Shown in pieces: positions 1-5,970 of a stretch of 41,233 nt of DNA (position 1 is its first letter; each line of letters opens with the position of its first letter). The stretch is from a virus. The DNA lies in the IMG/VR virus record IMGVR_UViG_3300043499_000049, positions 1 through 41,233 of that record. One strand, 5' to 3'. The notes below the pieces were generated by a model, which saw only the letters and a program-made list of their open reading frames with translations, ran no database searches and was not told the origin of the DNA. Made by a program: the position numbers and the translations under genes.

Positions 1-50
1 TCGAACGTGAAATGGCGAGTTTCCATCGTCGCCAAGTAAATGCTATTCAT
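1..50 (-). CDS. 5' fragment (duplicate) of the junction-spanning small gene
   Basis: An ATG on the minus strand at position 50 begins a protein starting MNSIYLAT. It runs off the left edge of the window. The intact reading frame is at 40905-41156, so this is the same gene seen twice because the circle was cut inside it. Its start overlaps the end of the upstream gene (stop at 43-45). Confidence 0.7.
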   Translation of the reverse strand, partial: MNSIYLATMETRHFTF

Positions 51-127
51 TGGAATATGTCCCCATCTCCAGATTATCGACAATCGCGCCGACCGACTCC
101 CACAGCAGGTCAACGTCGGTGCCCGCG
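1..127. repeat. Left copy of the 127-bp terminal direct repeat (circle closure)
   Basis: These 127 bases are identical to 41107-41233. The exact length and identity are what a de Bruijn assembler leaves when it closes a circle with k=127, so this is most likely an assembly overlap rather than a biological terminal repeat. It contains the first 50 bases of the minus-strand gene whose full copy is at 40905-41156, and the last part of the gene at 43-252. Confidence 0.93.
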
Positions 128-252
128 TGCAGTGCGAGCAGGATCTGCTCGCTCATGTTCCCCCGGTCGCGGATCACTTGAATCAGCGCGGCCAGGACGC
201 ACCCGTTTTCCGGGTGATCCGCAACCGGGGTCCCGCAATTCGGACAGTTCAT
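43..252 (-). CDS. Small protein with N-terminal CPNC motif, unknown function
   Basis: A 69-residue protein begins MNCPNCGTP. The CxxC near the N-terminus, with a further Cys at about residue 18, hints at a small zinc-ribbon-like knuckle, but only three Cys are present, so metal binding is unproven. The start is supported by a strong upstream ACAAAGGGGGAAACCT stretch and by an ATGA overlap with the stop of the preceding gene (249-251). It lies in the run of small leftward genes that probably form the early region. No family is recognised. Confidence 0.7.
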   Translation of the reverse strand: MNCPNCGTPVADHPENGCVLAALIQVIRDRGNMSEQILLALHAGTDVDLLWESVGAIVDNLEMGTYSNE

Positions 253-698
253 AGGTTTCCCCCTTTGTAACGCTCCATTCCCGGCAGCGTATTGGGGCCG
301 GACTCGAACGGCTGCGGCGGGCTTTGCCGCGTCCTGGATGGCCCGCCCGTCGGGAATCGCTGTTTTAGATTCTGGTCCGCGTACCGCGCCACCGACTTGC
401 TGCGCGGAGCGAACTCCGGCGAGCTGCTGCAATACTTGCGCGTCAGGCTCTCCAGTTTTGCGGCCTTGTAGGGGATCGCGTCCTTTGTAGAGCGCATCCC
501 GCTGTAGTCCAGCGGCACGCCGAACAGCCGCAGGCCGGCGATGCCATAACGATCCGCGACATCCTCGCATCGCTCCATTGTCCATCGGGTGTCGGCCTCG
601 ATCACGATGGGACCAGTGGCCTTGTGTTGCGTGAATGCGGCAAGGGCACGCACGCGGATCGCTTCATGGTAGTCCTGATCTTGATGCAGATAACTCAT
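249..698 (-). CDS. Hypothetical small early protein
   Basis: A 149-residue protein begins MSYLHQDQDY. Longer upstream starts exist, but ATG 698 follows GACGAGGAAACC, a good ribosome-binding site, and an ACCCTACAAG motif shared with neighbouring start regions. The N-terminal half resembles a folded soluble domain; the C-terminal third is Ser/Pro/Arg-rich and probably disordered. The final codons double as the ribosome-binding region of the next gene, with which it overlaps by ATGA. It contains a CTACAAAGGACGCG element inside the coding sequence (482-488). No family is recognised. Confidence 0.65.
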   Translation of the reverse strand: MSYLHQDQDYHEAIRVRALAAFTQHKATGPIVIEADTRWTMERCEDVADRYGIAGLRLFGVPLDYSGMRSTKDAIPYKAAKLESLTRKYCSSSPEFAPRSKSVARYADQNLKQRFPTGGPSRTRQSPPQPFESGPNTLPGMERYKGGNL

Positions 699-757
699 GG
701 TTTCCTCGTCTTGTAGGGTTGAATTGGCCCCCGCTAGGGGGGCCAGGCGGGGCGTGG

Positions 758-1255
758 TCAGCCGTGGAGCCAAATCTCGCACTGGCGCACCACTGCGGCG
801 GTATAGGCCTCTTGCAGATCGTGCTCGTTGAACTGCGCCGCGCCTGCTGTCGATGCGTTGCACAGGCGGATGACCATCGCACCCACGGCGGATGCTGCGG
901 GAAGATCCATCACGCTATCGGGCAGCGCCGCAGAGAACGGCATATCCGTCACCTCATCACGCACAAGCGTGGGCGCTGTGAAGTAAAGCCGACCCTCCAC
1001 GCTCATAATGCACTCGCCGTCGGACCCATAGATGCCCATAACGGCCTCGTCACGATCCAGAATGTGGCTCGCGTCGTCAGTGATCTGGATAAATCCGCCG
1101 CTCGGGAGATACTTTATCCACGCCGTGCAGTGGCCCCCCGTTTCGTTGACGTTAAAGCCTTGATGCTTCAATTCCACCACAAGGCCGCGGGGCATCGCGC
1201 CGAAATCGTATTGAGGGCGCACATTGAAATTGCGTTTTGTAAGATCATGATTCAT
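758..1255 (-). CDS. Hypothetical small early protein
   Basis: A 165-residue protein begins MNHDLTKRNF. The frame is open further upstream, but ATG 1255 follows CCCTACAAAGGAGCAATTTCC, the clearest combined repeat-motif/Shine-Dalgarno in the region. Composition is that of a mixed soluble protein with no membrane segment and no motif I can assign. It sits in the leftward small-gene run, 59 bp upstream of the next start. Confidence 0.65.
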   Translation of the reverse strand: MNHDLTKRNFNVRPQYDFGAMPRGLVVELKHQGFNVNETGGHCTAWIKYLPSGGFIQITDDASHILDRDEAVMGIYGSDGECIMSVEGRLYFTAPTLVRDEVTDMPFSAALPDSVMDLPAASAVGAMVIRLCNASTAGAAQFNEHDLQEAYTAAVVRQCEIWLHG

Positions 1256-1325
1256 GGAAATTGCTCCTTTGTAGGGTGAAATTCTGCGGGGGGCGCGTCC
1301 AGGATTGGAGCGCCCCGCCAGCGGG

Positions 1326-1907
1326 TCAGTTGAAATAGCGACGTGCGATGCGCTGCCCGAACTGCGCGCGGAATGTGCGTCGGAGCCAATCGCCGGGGGT
1401 CTGGTTGCCAACGATGTCCACCACATGGCCGCGCGTGGTCCCGCCATTGGCCGCGAGCCACTGCTGCGCGGCCTCGCGGGATGCGTGCAGGTAAGGTGCT
1501 ACGCGGTCCTGCCCATGCCACGCGTCCACGCGCCACGCCGTGGGCGTGGGCATCGACGCCCGCCGCGCCTCCCACAGCGCAGACGCGAGCACAGCGCACA
1601 CTGCGCGGCGGTACTCGGTCGGGAAATACTGACCCGTGCAGTAGTCCAATCGCAGCCCCTTGGGGGTGTCGGTCAGCGTCAGGCGTCCCGAATAGGCGCG
1701 GAACGCTTCGCGCAGCTTGGCCTCGGGAATGCTCGATGTCATCAACTCCACTTGCCGCAGCAGCATCTCCGCATCGTGGCGATCCTGCGTGATGCTGCGC
1801 GACTCGGCGCGATAGCTCGCGGCATCGCCGTAATTGCGGGGGTCCATGCCGGGACGCTGTGCGATGAACGCGCGCAGCAGTGCAATGATCTTGTCTCTGT
1901 TTTCCAT
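1326..1907 (-). CDS. Hypothetical early protein
   Basis: A 193-residue protein begins MENRDKIIAL. The start follows CTGACAAAGGACAATC, an AAAGGA Shine-Dalgarno with suitable spacing. The N-terminal half is rich in Arg and Glu and likely helical; the middle carries WRVDAWHGQDRV. The pattern of a daily-life small phage 'morphogene' is absent and no catalytic motif is visible, so function is unknown. Several out-of-frame ORFs over this gene on both strands lack such start signals. Confidence 0.65.
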   Translation of the reverse strand: MENRDKIIALLRAFIAQRPGMDPRNYGDAASYRAESRSITQDRHDAEMLLRQVELMTSSIPEAKLREAFRAYSGRLTLTDTPKGLRLDYCTGQYFPTEYRRAVCAVLASALWEARRASMPTPTAWRVDAWHGQDRVAPYLHASREAAQQWLAANGGTTRGHVVDIVGNQTPGDWLRRTFRAQFGQRIARRYFN

Positions 1908-1947
1908 GATTGTCCTTTGTCAGTAGTCAGTGTGAAAGTGCTTAGGG

Positions 1948-2043
1948 TTAGGTGGACGCGAGGCGCGAAATTTCGCCTGGCCCAAATCCAGGTTTTGGGC
2001 ATTCCGAAAATTCGCCCTTTGTAGGTGTGGTCGGCGTGGTCAT
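1948..2043 (-). CDS. Possible 31-residue ORF coupled to the upstream gene
   Basis: ATG 2043 overlaps the stop of the upstream gene (ATGA) and reads 31 residues beginning MTTPTTPTKG. The interval 1908-2039 otherwise has no gene. Against it, a CTACAAAGGG motif lies inside this frame and is followed by another ATG (MPKTWIW) in a different frame, which could be the real initiation point of a longer overlapping ORF. Either or neither may be translated. Confidence 0.3.
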   Translation of the reverse strand: MTTPTTPTKGEFSECPKPGFGPGEISRLAST

Positions 2044-2369
2044 TGCGCGGCCTCGTCTTGTGCTGCTGCGATGGCGAGGTGATGCGTGGCGAACGGGCCA
2101 ATGGGGGGCGAGTCGGGCAGGCATCCGGGCAGGCAGTGCCAGTAGAACCATCCGCCCTCTATGCCCTCGTTGGCGATGATCGCGTCGATCATCTGCTCGC
2201 GGATGCGCGAGTTCATGGACGCGAGCCGGAACTCATGCCGACGCGAGTATTCCCAGACTGTGTCCTCGTCGAGTACTGCGGCCTCCTCGGCGGTAAGTTG
2301 AAACACCTCGCAGTCGGGCAATGCATGGGGGTCTGCTGCGCGTGCGGGGGTGCTGTAAAAAGATGTCAT
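2040..2369 (-). CDS. Hypothetical small early protein
   Basis: A 109-residue acidic protein begins MTSFYSTPAR. ATG 2369 follows CGAGGACACACC, a good ribosome-binding site. The protein has a short predicted helical centre (DEDTVWEYSRRHEF) and an Ala-rich C-terminus, with no membrane segment. Its stop overlaps an ATG (ATGA) for a possible 31-residue ORF. The family is not recognised. Confidence 0.6.
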   Translation of the reverse strand: MTSFYSTPARAADPHALPDCEVFQLTAEEAAVLDEDTVWEYSRRHEFRLASMNSRIREQMIDAIIANEGIEGGWFYWHCLPGCLPDSPPIGPFATHHLAIAAAQDEAAQ

Positions 2370-2410
2370 GGTGTGTCCTCGTGTGGTGTGGCTCAGGGTT
2401 GGGTGATGGT

Positions 2411-3061
2411 CTAGCGTTGGTCTTGGTGCGGGATGTAGTAGCACTCGCGGTCGGTCGGGTCTTGCCGCGCGTCAGGGTGTAGCAGCAGGTCGGTAGACGC
2501 GTCCAGAGTGATGCGTCCCGCGTCCACCATCAACTGTGCGGTGGCCTGCATCGCGTCGGGCATCTGCCAATGCAGCACAGCGCCCCCCGCGTCGTACAGG
2601 TAGCCCAACACGGACTGCCATGCGGCCTCGTCGTCGGGCAGTGGGGCCATCTCGTTGGCGAACGCGCCCCCATCCGCGTAGTAATTGGCCTTGGCGCACA
2701 GGATGCGCGTCTGACACTCGGCAATCACGGCCTGCATCAACGCGATGTACTCGCCGGCATCGTTGCATCCGCCCAACTCGTCTGCGGCCTGCAGGGCGTT
2801 CATGGTGTCGGCGTAGATGCTGCCTTGATTCTTGTCCACGGGCGGATAGGCCGCGACGATGCGGTAGTCCTCGGCGGAGTAGTCCATGCCCGCTTCGCTC
2901 ATGCTGCGGAAATGCGCGGAGAGTTCATCTGCGGCCTCATCACGCGTGGCATAGGTGACGGGGGTCTCGTCGTCGCCATCTTGGCGAGTGACGTTCTCCC
3001 ACTCGCCATTGGCGTGGAGGAGTTCGATGGCATAACGGAGCGTGGGTTGGCGTGTGGTCAT
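2411..3061 (-). CDS. Hypothetical acidic early protein
   Basis: A 216-residue acidic protein begins MTTRQPTLRY. ATG 3061 follows GAAAGGACACACC; the same GGACACACC-ATG block precedes the next gene downstream (2369), so the two initiation regions look duplicated. The N-terminal 80 residues, with a tyrosine-rich DYSAEDYRIVAAY strand-like segment, resemble small phage proteins that present short query-like domains, but I cannot name a family. Another reading frame through 2472-2768 is a shadow. Confidence 0.65.
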   Translation of the reverse strand: MTTRQPTLRYAIELLHANGEWENVTRQDGDDETPVTYATRDEAADELSAHFRSMSEAGMDYSAEDYRIVAAYPPVDKNQGSIYADTMNALQAADELGGCNDAGEYIALMQAVIAECQTRILCAKANYYADGGAFANEMAPLPDDEAAWQSVLGYLYDAGGAVLHWQMPDAMQATAQLMVDAGRITLDASTDLLLHPDARQDPTDRECYYIPHQDQR

Positions 3062-3072
3062 GGTGTGTCCTT

Positions 3073-3147
3073 TCAGAATGCGAACGCGTTGATAACGTGC
3101 AGGGTGGCGGATGCCGTGAGTGCGACGACGATAAGGGCGCGGATCAC
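3073..3147 (-). CDS. Tiny 24-residue membrane ORF, GTGA-coupled
   Basis: GTG 3147 overlaps the stop of the upstream gene (GTGA). The frame reads 24 residues, almost all hydrophobic (ALIVVALTASATL core), ending at 3073. It fits exactly between two neighbours with no spare bases, and its last codons adjoin the AAAGGA ribosome-binding site of the next gene. This fit and the single transmembrane-like segment support a real micro-gene, but length alone allows chance. Confidence 0.45.
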   Translation of the reverse strand: MIRALIVVALTASATLHVINAFAF

Positions 3148-3383
3148 AGCGCGGCCTCTGCGCGGTAGATGGTGCGCCCCTCGCGGGCTGCGAAGAACTG
3201 GTCACTGTGCGCGACCCAATTCCAACCCTTGGGCGGGGCCACACCTGCGGCGGGGCAGCACCAGTAAGAGTCACCCAAGGTGTAGACGGCGCAGGACTGC
3301 CGCCCCGCTTGGTAGCGTGCCTCGTTCATCTCCTGCACGCTCATGCCGAGCGTAGCGCCGATGATCTCGTTGGCCCGCTTCAT
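3144..3383 (-). CDS. Hypothetical small early protein
   Basis: A 79-residue protein begins MKRANEIIGA. ATG 3383 overlaps the TGA of the upstream gene (ATGA), which fixes the start by translational coupling. It contains a Trp/Cys pair (SYWCCPA) and a C-terminal segment FFAAREGRTIYRAE. No family is recognised. It continues the chain of overlapping genes that begins at 3547. Confidence 0.65.
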   Translation of the reverse strand: MKRANEIIGATLGMSVQEMNEARYQAGRQSCAVYTLGDSYWCCPAAGVAPPKGWNWVAHSDQFFAAREGRTIYRAEAAL

Positions 3384-3547
3384 TGCGCGGCCTTGGCGCG
3401 GGCTGCACGCTTGGCCGCACGGCGCTCATCACGGGTGCATTGCCACCACGCGGTGACAGCGCCAGCGAGGACTGCAACGAGTGCGAGCAGGAAGAACGCG
3501 CCCATCGTGTATGCGAGGACTTGCCCTACTTGGTCTTGATAGCTCAT
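3380..3547 (-). CDS. Small single-pass membrane protein (first gene of leftward arm)
   Basis: A 55-residue protein begins MSYQDQVGQV. One clear hydrophobic segment (about residues 14-36, core FFLLALVAVLAGAV) is followed by a very basic tail (RDERRAAKRAARAK), predicting an inner-membrane protein with its C-terminus in the cytoplasm. ATG 3547 follows TAGGAGACACC, a strong ribosome-binding site. It is the first gene of the leftward arm, next to the large intergenic region, so it is probably expressed very early. Early phage membrane proteins often act on the host envelope or superinfection; that role is inference. Confidence 0.65.
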   Translation of the reverse strand: MSYQDQVGQVLAYTMGAFFLLALVAVLAGAVTAWWQCTRDERRAAKRAARAKAAQ

Positions 3548-3684
3548 GGTGTCTCCTAGTCAGTTGTCAGTGTGTTACGGTAGGTCAGACCAGAGTCTAA
3601 ACCATAAAGTTCCTACCCCCCTAGCACTTTCTGAGGCGCGCCGACGAGCGGTAGTTATCGAGAATGGTTCGCATATAGATCACG

Positions 3685-3698
3685 ATCCAATATTGGAT
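3685..3698. promoter_or_regulatory. 14-bp perfect palindrome ATCCAATATTGGAT
   Basis: ATCCAATATTGGAT reads identically on both strands. Related half sites occur nearby: GATCGAGATTGGATCG around 3808-3823 and GATCCAAATCC near 3945. A dyad of this kind in an AT-rich intergenic region suggests a dimeric DNA-binding protein or initiator site. Confidence 0.45.
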
Positions 3699-3736
3699 AA
3701 AATATAGTGGATGGGGGTCCAATTATCTGCGAAACC

Positions 3737-3762
3737 AAACTAGCAAGGGGGGGTGCTAGTTT
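3737..3762. terminator. 9-bp stem-loop followed by T-run (possible bidirectional terminator)
   Basis: AAACTAGCA and TGCTAGTTT form a perfect stem around an AGGGGGGG loop, and the 3' arm ends in TTTT. The A-run/T-run layout could terminate transcription in either direction inside the control region. The G-rich loop is unusual, and the stem may instead be an operator or origin hairpin. Confidence 0.4.
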
Positions 3763-4033
3763 TGTCGTGTTTTGTTCGATATTGGCAAAATCGCTTTTTT
3801 ACAGCGGATCGAGATTGGATCGCTAAGGCGCTGAGACATTTGAGCAATCACTACAATTAGATTACTACTCTATAGGGAAAAGATAATAATAAGTAATATA
3901 ATATATGGTTATATGCTACTGTAGCTATATAGGAAACGTCGTCCGATCCAAATCCGCCCCCGCGATTTCGGCCACCCAAACTATGAATATCCCCCGCGAC
4001 TTTTAGGCGCAGCCTGGCACGCATTGTGCCTAA

Positions 4034-4049
4034 GTTAGTGCTCACTAAC
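4034..4049. promoter_or_regulatory. Operator-like palindrome, copy 1 (perfect)
   Basis: GTTAGTG-CT-CACTAAC is a perfect 7+7 inverted repeat with a 2-bp centre. It is the best member of a family found at 4079, 4101, 4197, 31441 and 40527. The form resembles operators of TetR-type dimers; that comparison is from general knowledge, not a search. Confidence 0.6.
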
Positions 4050-4078
4050 CAGGGGTGAGCGAACACTCGTTCGATGAA

Positions 4079-4094
4079 GTGAGTGCTCACTAAC
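4079..4094. promoter_or_regulatory. Operator-like palindrome, copy 2
   Basis: GTGAGTG-CT-CACTAAC differs from copy 1 at one base in the left arm. It lies 45 bp after copy 1, roughly four helical turns, and 22 bp before copy 3, roughly two turns. The sites would therefore face the same side of the helix. Confidence 0.6.
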
Positions 4095-4100
4095 CTGTGG

Positions 4101-4116
4101 GTGAGTGCTCACTCAG
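4101..4116. promoter_or_regulatory. Operator-like palindrome, copy 3
   Basis: GTGAGTG-CT-CACTCAG keeps the AGTG-CT-CACT core. It is the third of four copies upstream of the terminase genes. Confidence 0.55.
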
Positions 4117-4196
4117 GCAAGAACCGTGCCACCTTGACCCCGGACGAGACTCCTGGCCGGCGCTGGCTCCGGGCCGGGACGCACCCGCAATCAGCA

Positions 4197-4212
4197 GTCA
4201 GTGCTCACTGTT
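4197..4212. promoter_or_regulatory. Operator-like palindrome, copy 4
   Basis: GTCAGTG-CT-CACTGTT keeps the AGTGCTCACT core and ends inside the adjoining parS-like palindrome. It lies about 33 bp before the small terminase start. Confidence 0.5.
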
Positions 4213-4224
4213 CCACGGGGAACA
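4209..4224. promoter_or_regulatory. parS-like palindrome TGTTCCACGGGGAACA
   Basis: The site matches the proteobacterial ParB-binding parS form TGTTCCACGTGGAACA at 15 of 16 positions (T to G at 4218). It is followed by a second inverted repeat, GGGGAA-CAT-TTCCCC (4217-4231). No parA or parB gene is visible here, so if used it would bind host ParB; it may also be a chance dyad or hairpin in the 5' leader of terS. Confidence 0.4.
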
Positions 4225-4244
4225 TTTCCCCTATCATCGCGCCA

Positions 4245-4619
4245 ATGGACGACGACCCCACCCCACCTTTGCCGCGGCTGGAGCCGGAGTTGCTTCTGCC
4301 TGCGCTCCCGCTCCTGCCGGACGCGCCGGCGGAGTACGTCAACCCGAACGCGGTGATCCCGGCCCTGCCCTCCCAAGCAGAGCAACTGCAGACGCATATC
4401 ACCGCCGCCATAGCGGACACCCTGCACAAGATCGACGTGCGGAGTCACCTCGAGATGCTCGCGCGCACCGACCCCAAGACCTTCCGGCAGTGGGTGCAGA
4501 TGGCCCTGCCCGGCCCCGCACAGCGCGGGCCGACGCAGGCCAACATCATCAACGTGCATAACGCGCTCCCGCGCTCGCCGCTGGACGCGCTGCCGCCGGG
4601 CTTCGACGTGCATCGCTGA
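4245..4619 (+). CDS. terS: Probable terminase small subunit
   Basis: A 124-residue protein begins MDDDPTPPLP. It ends 1 bp before the large terminase, the usual position of the small subunit, which recognises the packaging site and activates the ATPase. The N-terminal 45 residues are Pro/Leu-rich and likely flexible; residues about 50-90 form a helical region with FRQWVQMALP, typical of phage small-subunit C-terminal parts; the end (NVHNALPRSPLDALPPG) also fits. No classic helix-turn-helix is obvious. The frame is open from 4083, but the upstream part runs through the palindromes, so ATG 4245 is preferred although its ribosome-binding site is weak. Confidence 0.65.
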   Translation: MDDDPTPPLPRLEPELLLPALPLLPDAPAEYVNPNAVIPALPSQAEQLQTHITAAIADTLHKIDVRSHLEMLARTDPKTFRQWVQMALPGPAQRGPTQANIINVHNALPRSPLDALPPGFDVHR

Positions 4620-4620
4620 C

Positions 4621-5967
4621 GTGTACCGCCCGCGCAGTTTCTTCACCGCGTTTCACAACCGCGCCAAGCGGTGGAGTGTCCTGGTCTGCCATCGCCGCGC
4701 CGGCAAGACGGTGGCCGCGATCAACGACATCGTGGCGCGCGCCTTGAATACCGCGAAGGTGGTCTCTCCCAACCCGCCGCAGTACGCCTACATCGCGCCG
4801 TTCCGCGAGCAGGCGAAGCGGGTGGCGTGGGACTACCTGATGCGCGCCACCGCGGCGCCGGGGATGCGGACGGCGACCAACATTGCGGACTTGACCTGCA
4901 CCCTGTTCAACGGCACCAAGGTCATGCTGTTTGGTGCCGACAACCCCGACGCCATACGCGGCATCTACCTGGACGGCGTGGTCATCGACGAGCCGGCGAT
5001 GATGCGTCCCAGAGTCTTTTCGGAGGTCATACGACCTCTCCTGGCCGATCGCAAGGGGTGGTGCGTGTTCATCGGCACGCCGGCGGGGAAGAACGAGTTT
5101 TGGCGACTGCGCGAGGAAGCGCGTAACAACCCCGACGAGTGGTTCTACATGGAGCTGCGCGCGTCACAGTCGGGCATCCTCGATGAGGCGGAACTGAAGG
5201 GCGCGCAGCGCGTGATGAGCGAGGACGAGTACCTGCAGGAGTTCGAGTGCAGCTTCGACGCCGCGATCCGCGGTGCCTATTTCGGCAAGATCCTGAACGA
5301 GATGGGCAACCGCATCGGCTACTACCCGCACGATCCCGTGCTGCCGGTTCATGTGAGCCTTGACCTGGGCTACACCGACAGTACGGCGCTGTGGTACTGG
5401 CAGGCGCTCGGCAACGAGCTGCGCTACATCCGCGCCGAGGAGCACTCGGGCCTGGCCCTCTCGGATTACGTTGACATCATGCGCGCGCAGCCCTACGTCT
5501 ACGGCGACGTGTGGCTACCGCACGATGCGCGAGCGCGTTCGCTGCAGACAGGCCGCAGCATCCTGGAGCTTCTGCGTTACCAGCATGGCATCAAGTGCGA
5601 CATCGCGCCGGAGTTTAGCGTGCAGCAGGGGATTCAATCCGCGCGGTTCGTACTGACCTCCGCGACTACTTACATCAATGCCGACGGGTGTGCAGAGGCG
5701 ATCGAGGCGCTGCGCCAGTACCAGCGCGAGTTTGACGACAAGAAACAGGCATTCAAAGAGCAGCCGAAACATGATTGGACCTCCCACTACGCCGATTCTT
5801 TCCGTTATAGTTCGCTGGTCGCGCATCGCGGGGCGCGAGATTCGGTCAACCGGATAACTCCTCAAAACACACCACTCAGGTACGACCCGACCAAGCCGTT
5901 CGGGGGAAATGTGCGTTTGGAGGACTGTTGGGGCACGGTCCCACAATCCGCGGAGTTGAGGTACTGA
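4621..5967 (+). CDS. terL: Terminase large subunit (DNA packaging ATPase-nuclease)
   Basis: A 448-residue protein drives ATP-dependent packaging of phage DNA into the prohead and cuts the concatemer. Visible elements: Walker A CHRRAGKT (residues 23-30), Walker B GVVIDE (119-124), the IGTPAG coupling-type motif (151-156), and an RNase H-like nuclease domain with acidic residues D248 (SLDLGYTD), D302 (LPHDA) and D392 (HYADSFRY). The start is GTG 4621, one base after the terS stop. The length is typical for podophage TerL. It is followed after 3 bp by the portal gene. Confidence 0.95.
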   Translation: MYRPRSFFTAFHNRAKRWSVLVCHRRAGKTVAAINDIVARALNTAKVVSPNPPQYAYIAPFREQAKRVAWDYLMRATAAPGMRTATNIADLTCTLFNGTKVMLFGADNPDAIRGIYLDGVVIDEPAMMRPRVFSEVIRPLLADRKGWCVFIGTPAGKNEFWRLREEARNNPDEWFYMELRASQSGILDEAELKGAQRVMSEDEYLQEFECSFDAAIRGAYFGKILNEMGNRIGYYPHDPVLPVHVSLDLGYTDSTALWYWQALGNELRYIRAEEHSGLALSDYVDIMRAQPYVYGDVWLPHDARARSLQTGRSILELLRYQHGIKCDIAPEFSVQQGIQSARFVLTSATTYINADGCAEAIEALRQYQREFDDKKQAFKEQPKHDWTSHYADSFRYSSLVAHRGARDSVNRITPQNTPLRYDPTKPFGGNVRLEDCWGTVPQSAELRY

Positions 5968-5970
5968 GTC

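Larger units (their letters stand above)
3548..4244. other. Divergent intergenic control region (promoters/origin candidate)
   Basis: About 700 bp without a supported gene lie between the two divergent arms. The 3640-3960 part is strikingly AT-rich for this genome and holds TATAAT-like runs, a 14-bp perfect palindrome (3685-3698), repeated GATCCAA/TTGGATC half sites and a 9-bp stem-loop (3737-3762). The 4034-4224 part holds four copies of a 16-bp palindrome and a parS-like site. This is the natural place for early and late promoters and possibly the replication origin. A minus-strand 77-codon ORF (3857-4090) has no ribosome-binding site and lies over the operators, so I do not call it. Confidence 0.7.

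Noticed and set aside
1742-2101. 119-codon minus-strand ORF overlapping the 1326-1907 gene
   Set aside because: A CTACAAAGGG motif precedes an internal ATG (MPKTWIW), but most of the frame lies over another gene and its composition is Arg/Ser/His-rich. I kept only a low-confidence 31-residue alternative.
2470-2960. Plus-strand ORFs over the small early genes (for example 2536-2958 and 2570-3355)
   Set aside because: The minus-strand genes have good start signals and stop-start coupling; the plus frames have no ribosome-binding sites and are Arg/Pro-rich shadows.
3861-3880. T7-promoter-like ATTACTACTCTATAGGGAAA
   Set aside because: CTATAGGGA resembles the T7 core, but there is no single-subunit RNA polymerase gene, only one copy is present, and the upstream part does not match well.
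3857-4090. Minus-strand 77-codon ORF in the control region
   Set aside because: It runs over the palindromes and AT-rich DNA and has no ribosome-binding site or protein-like composition.
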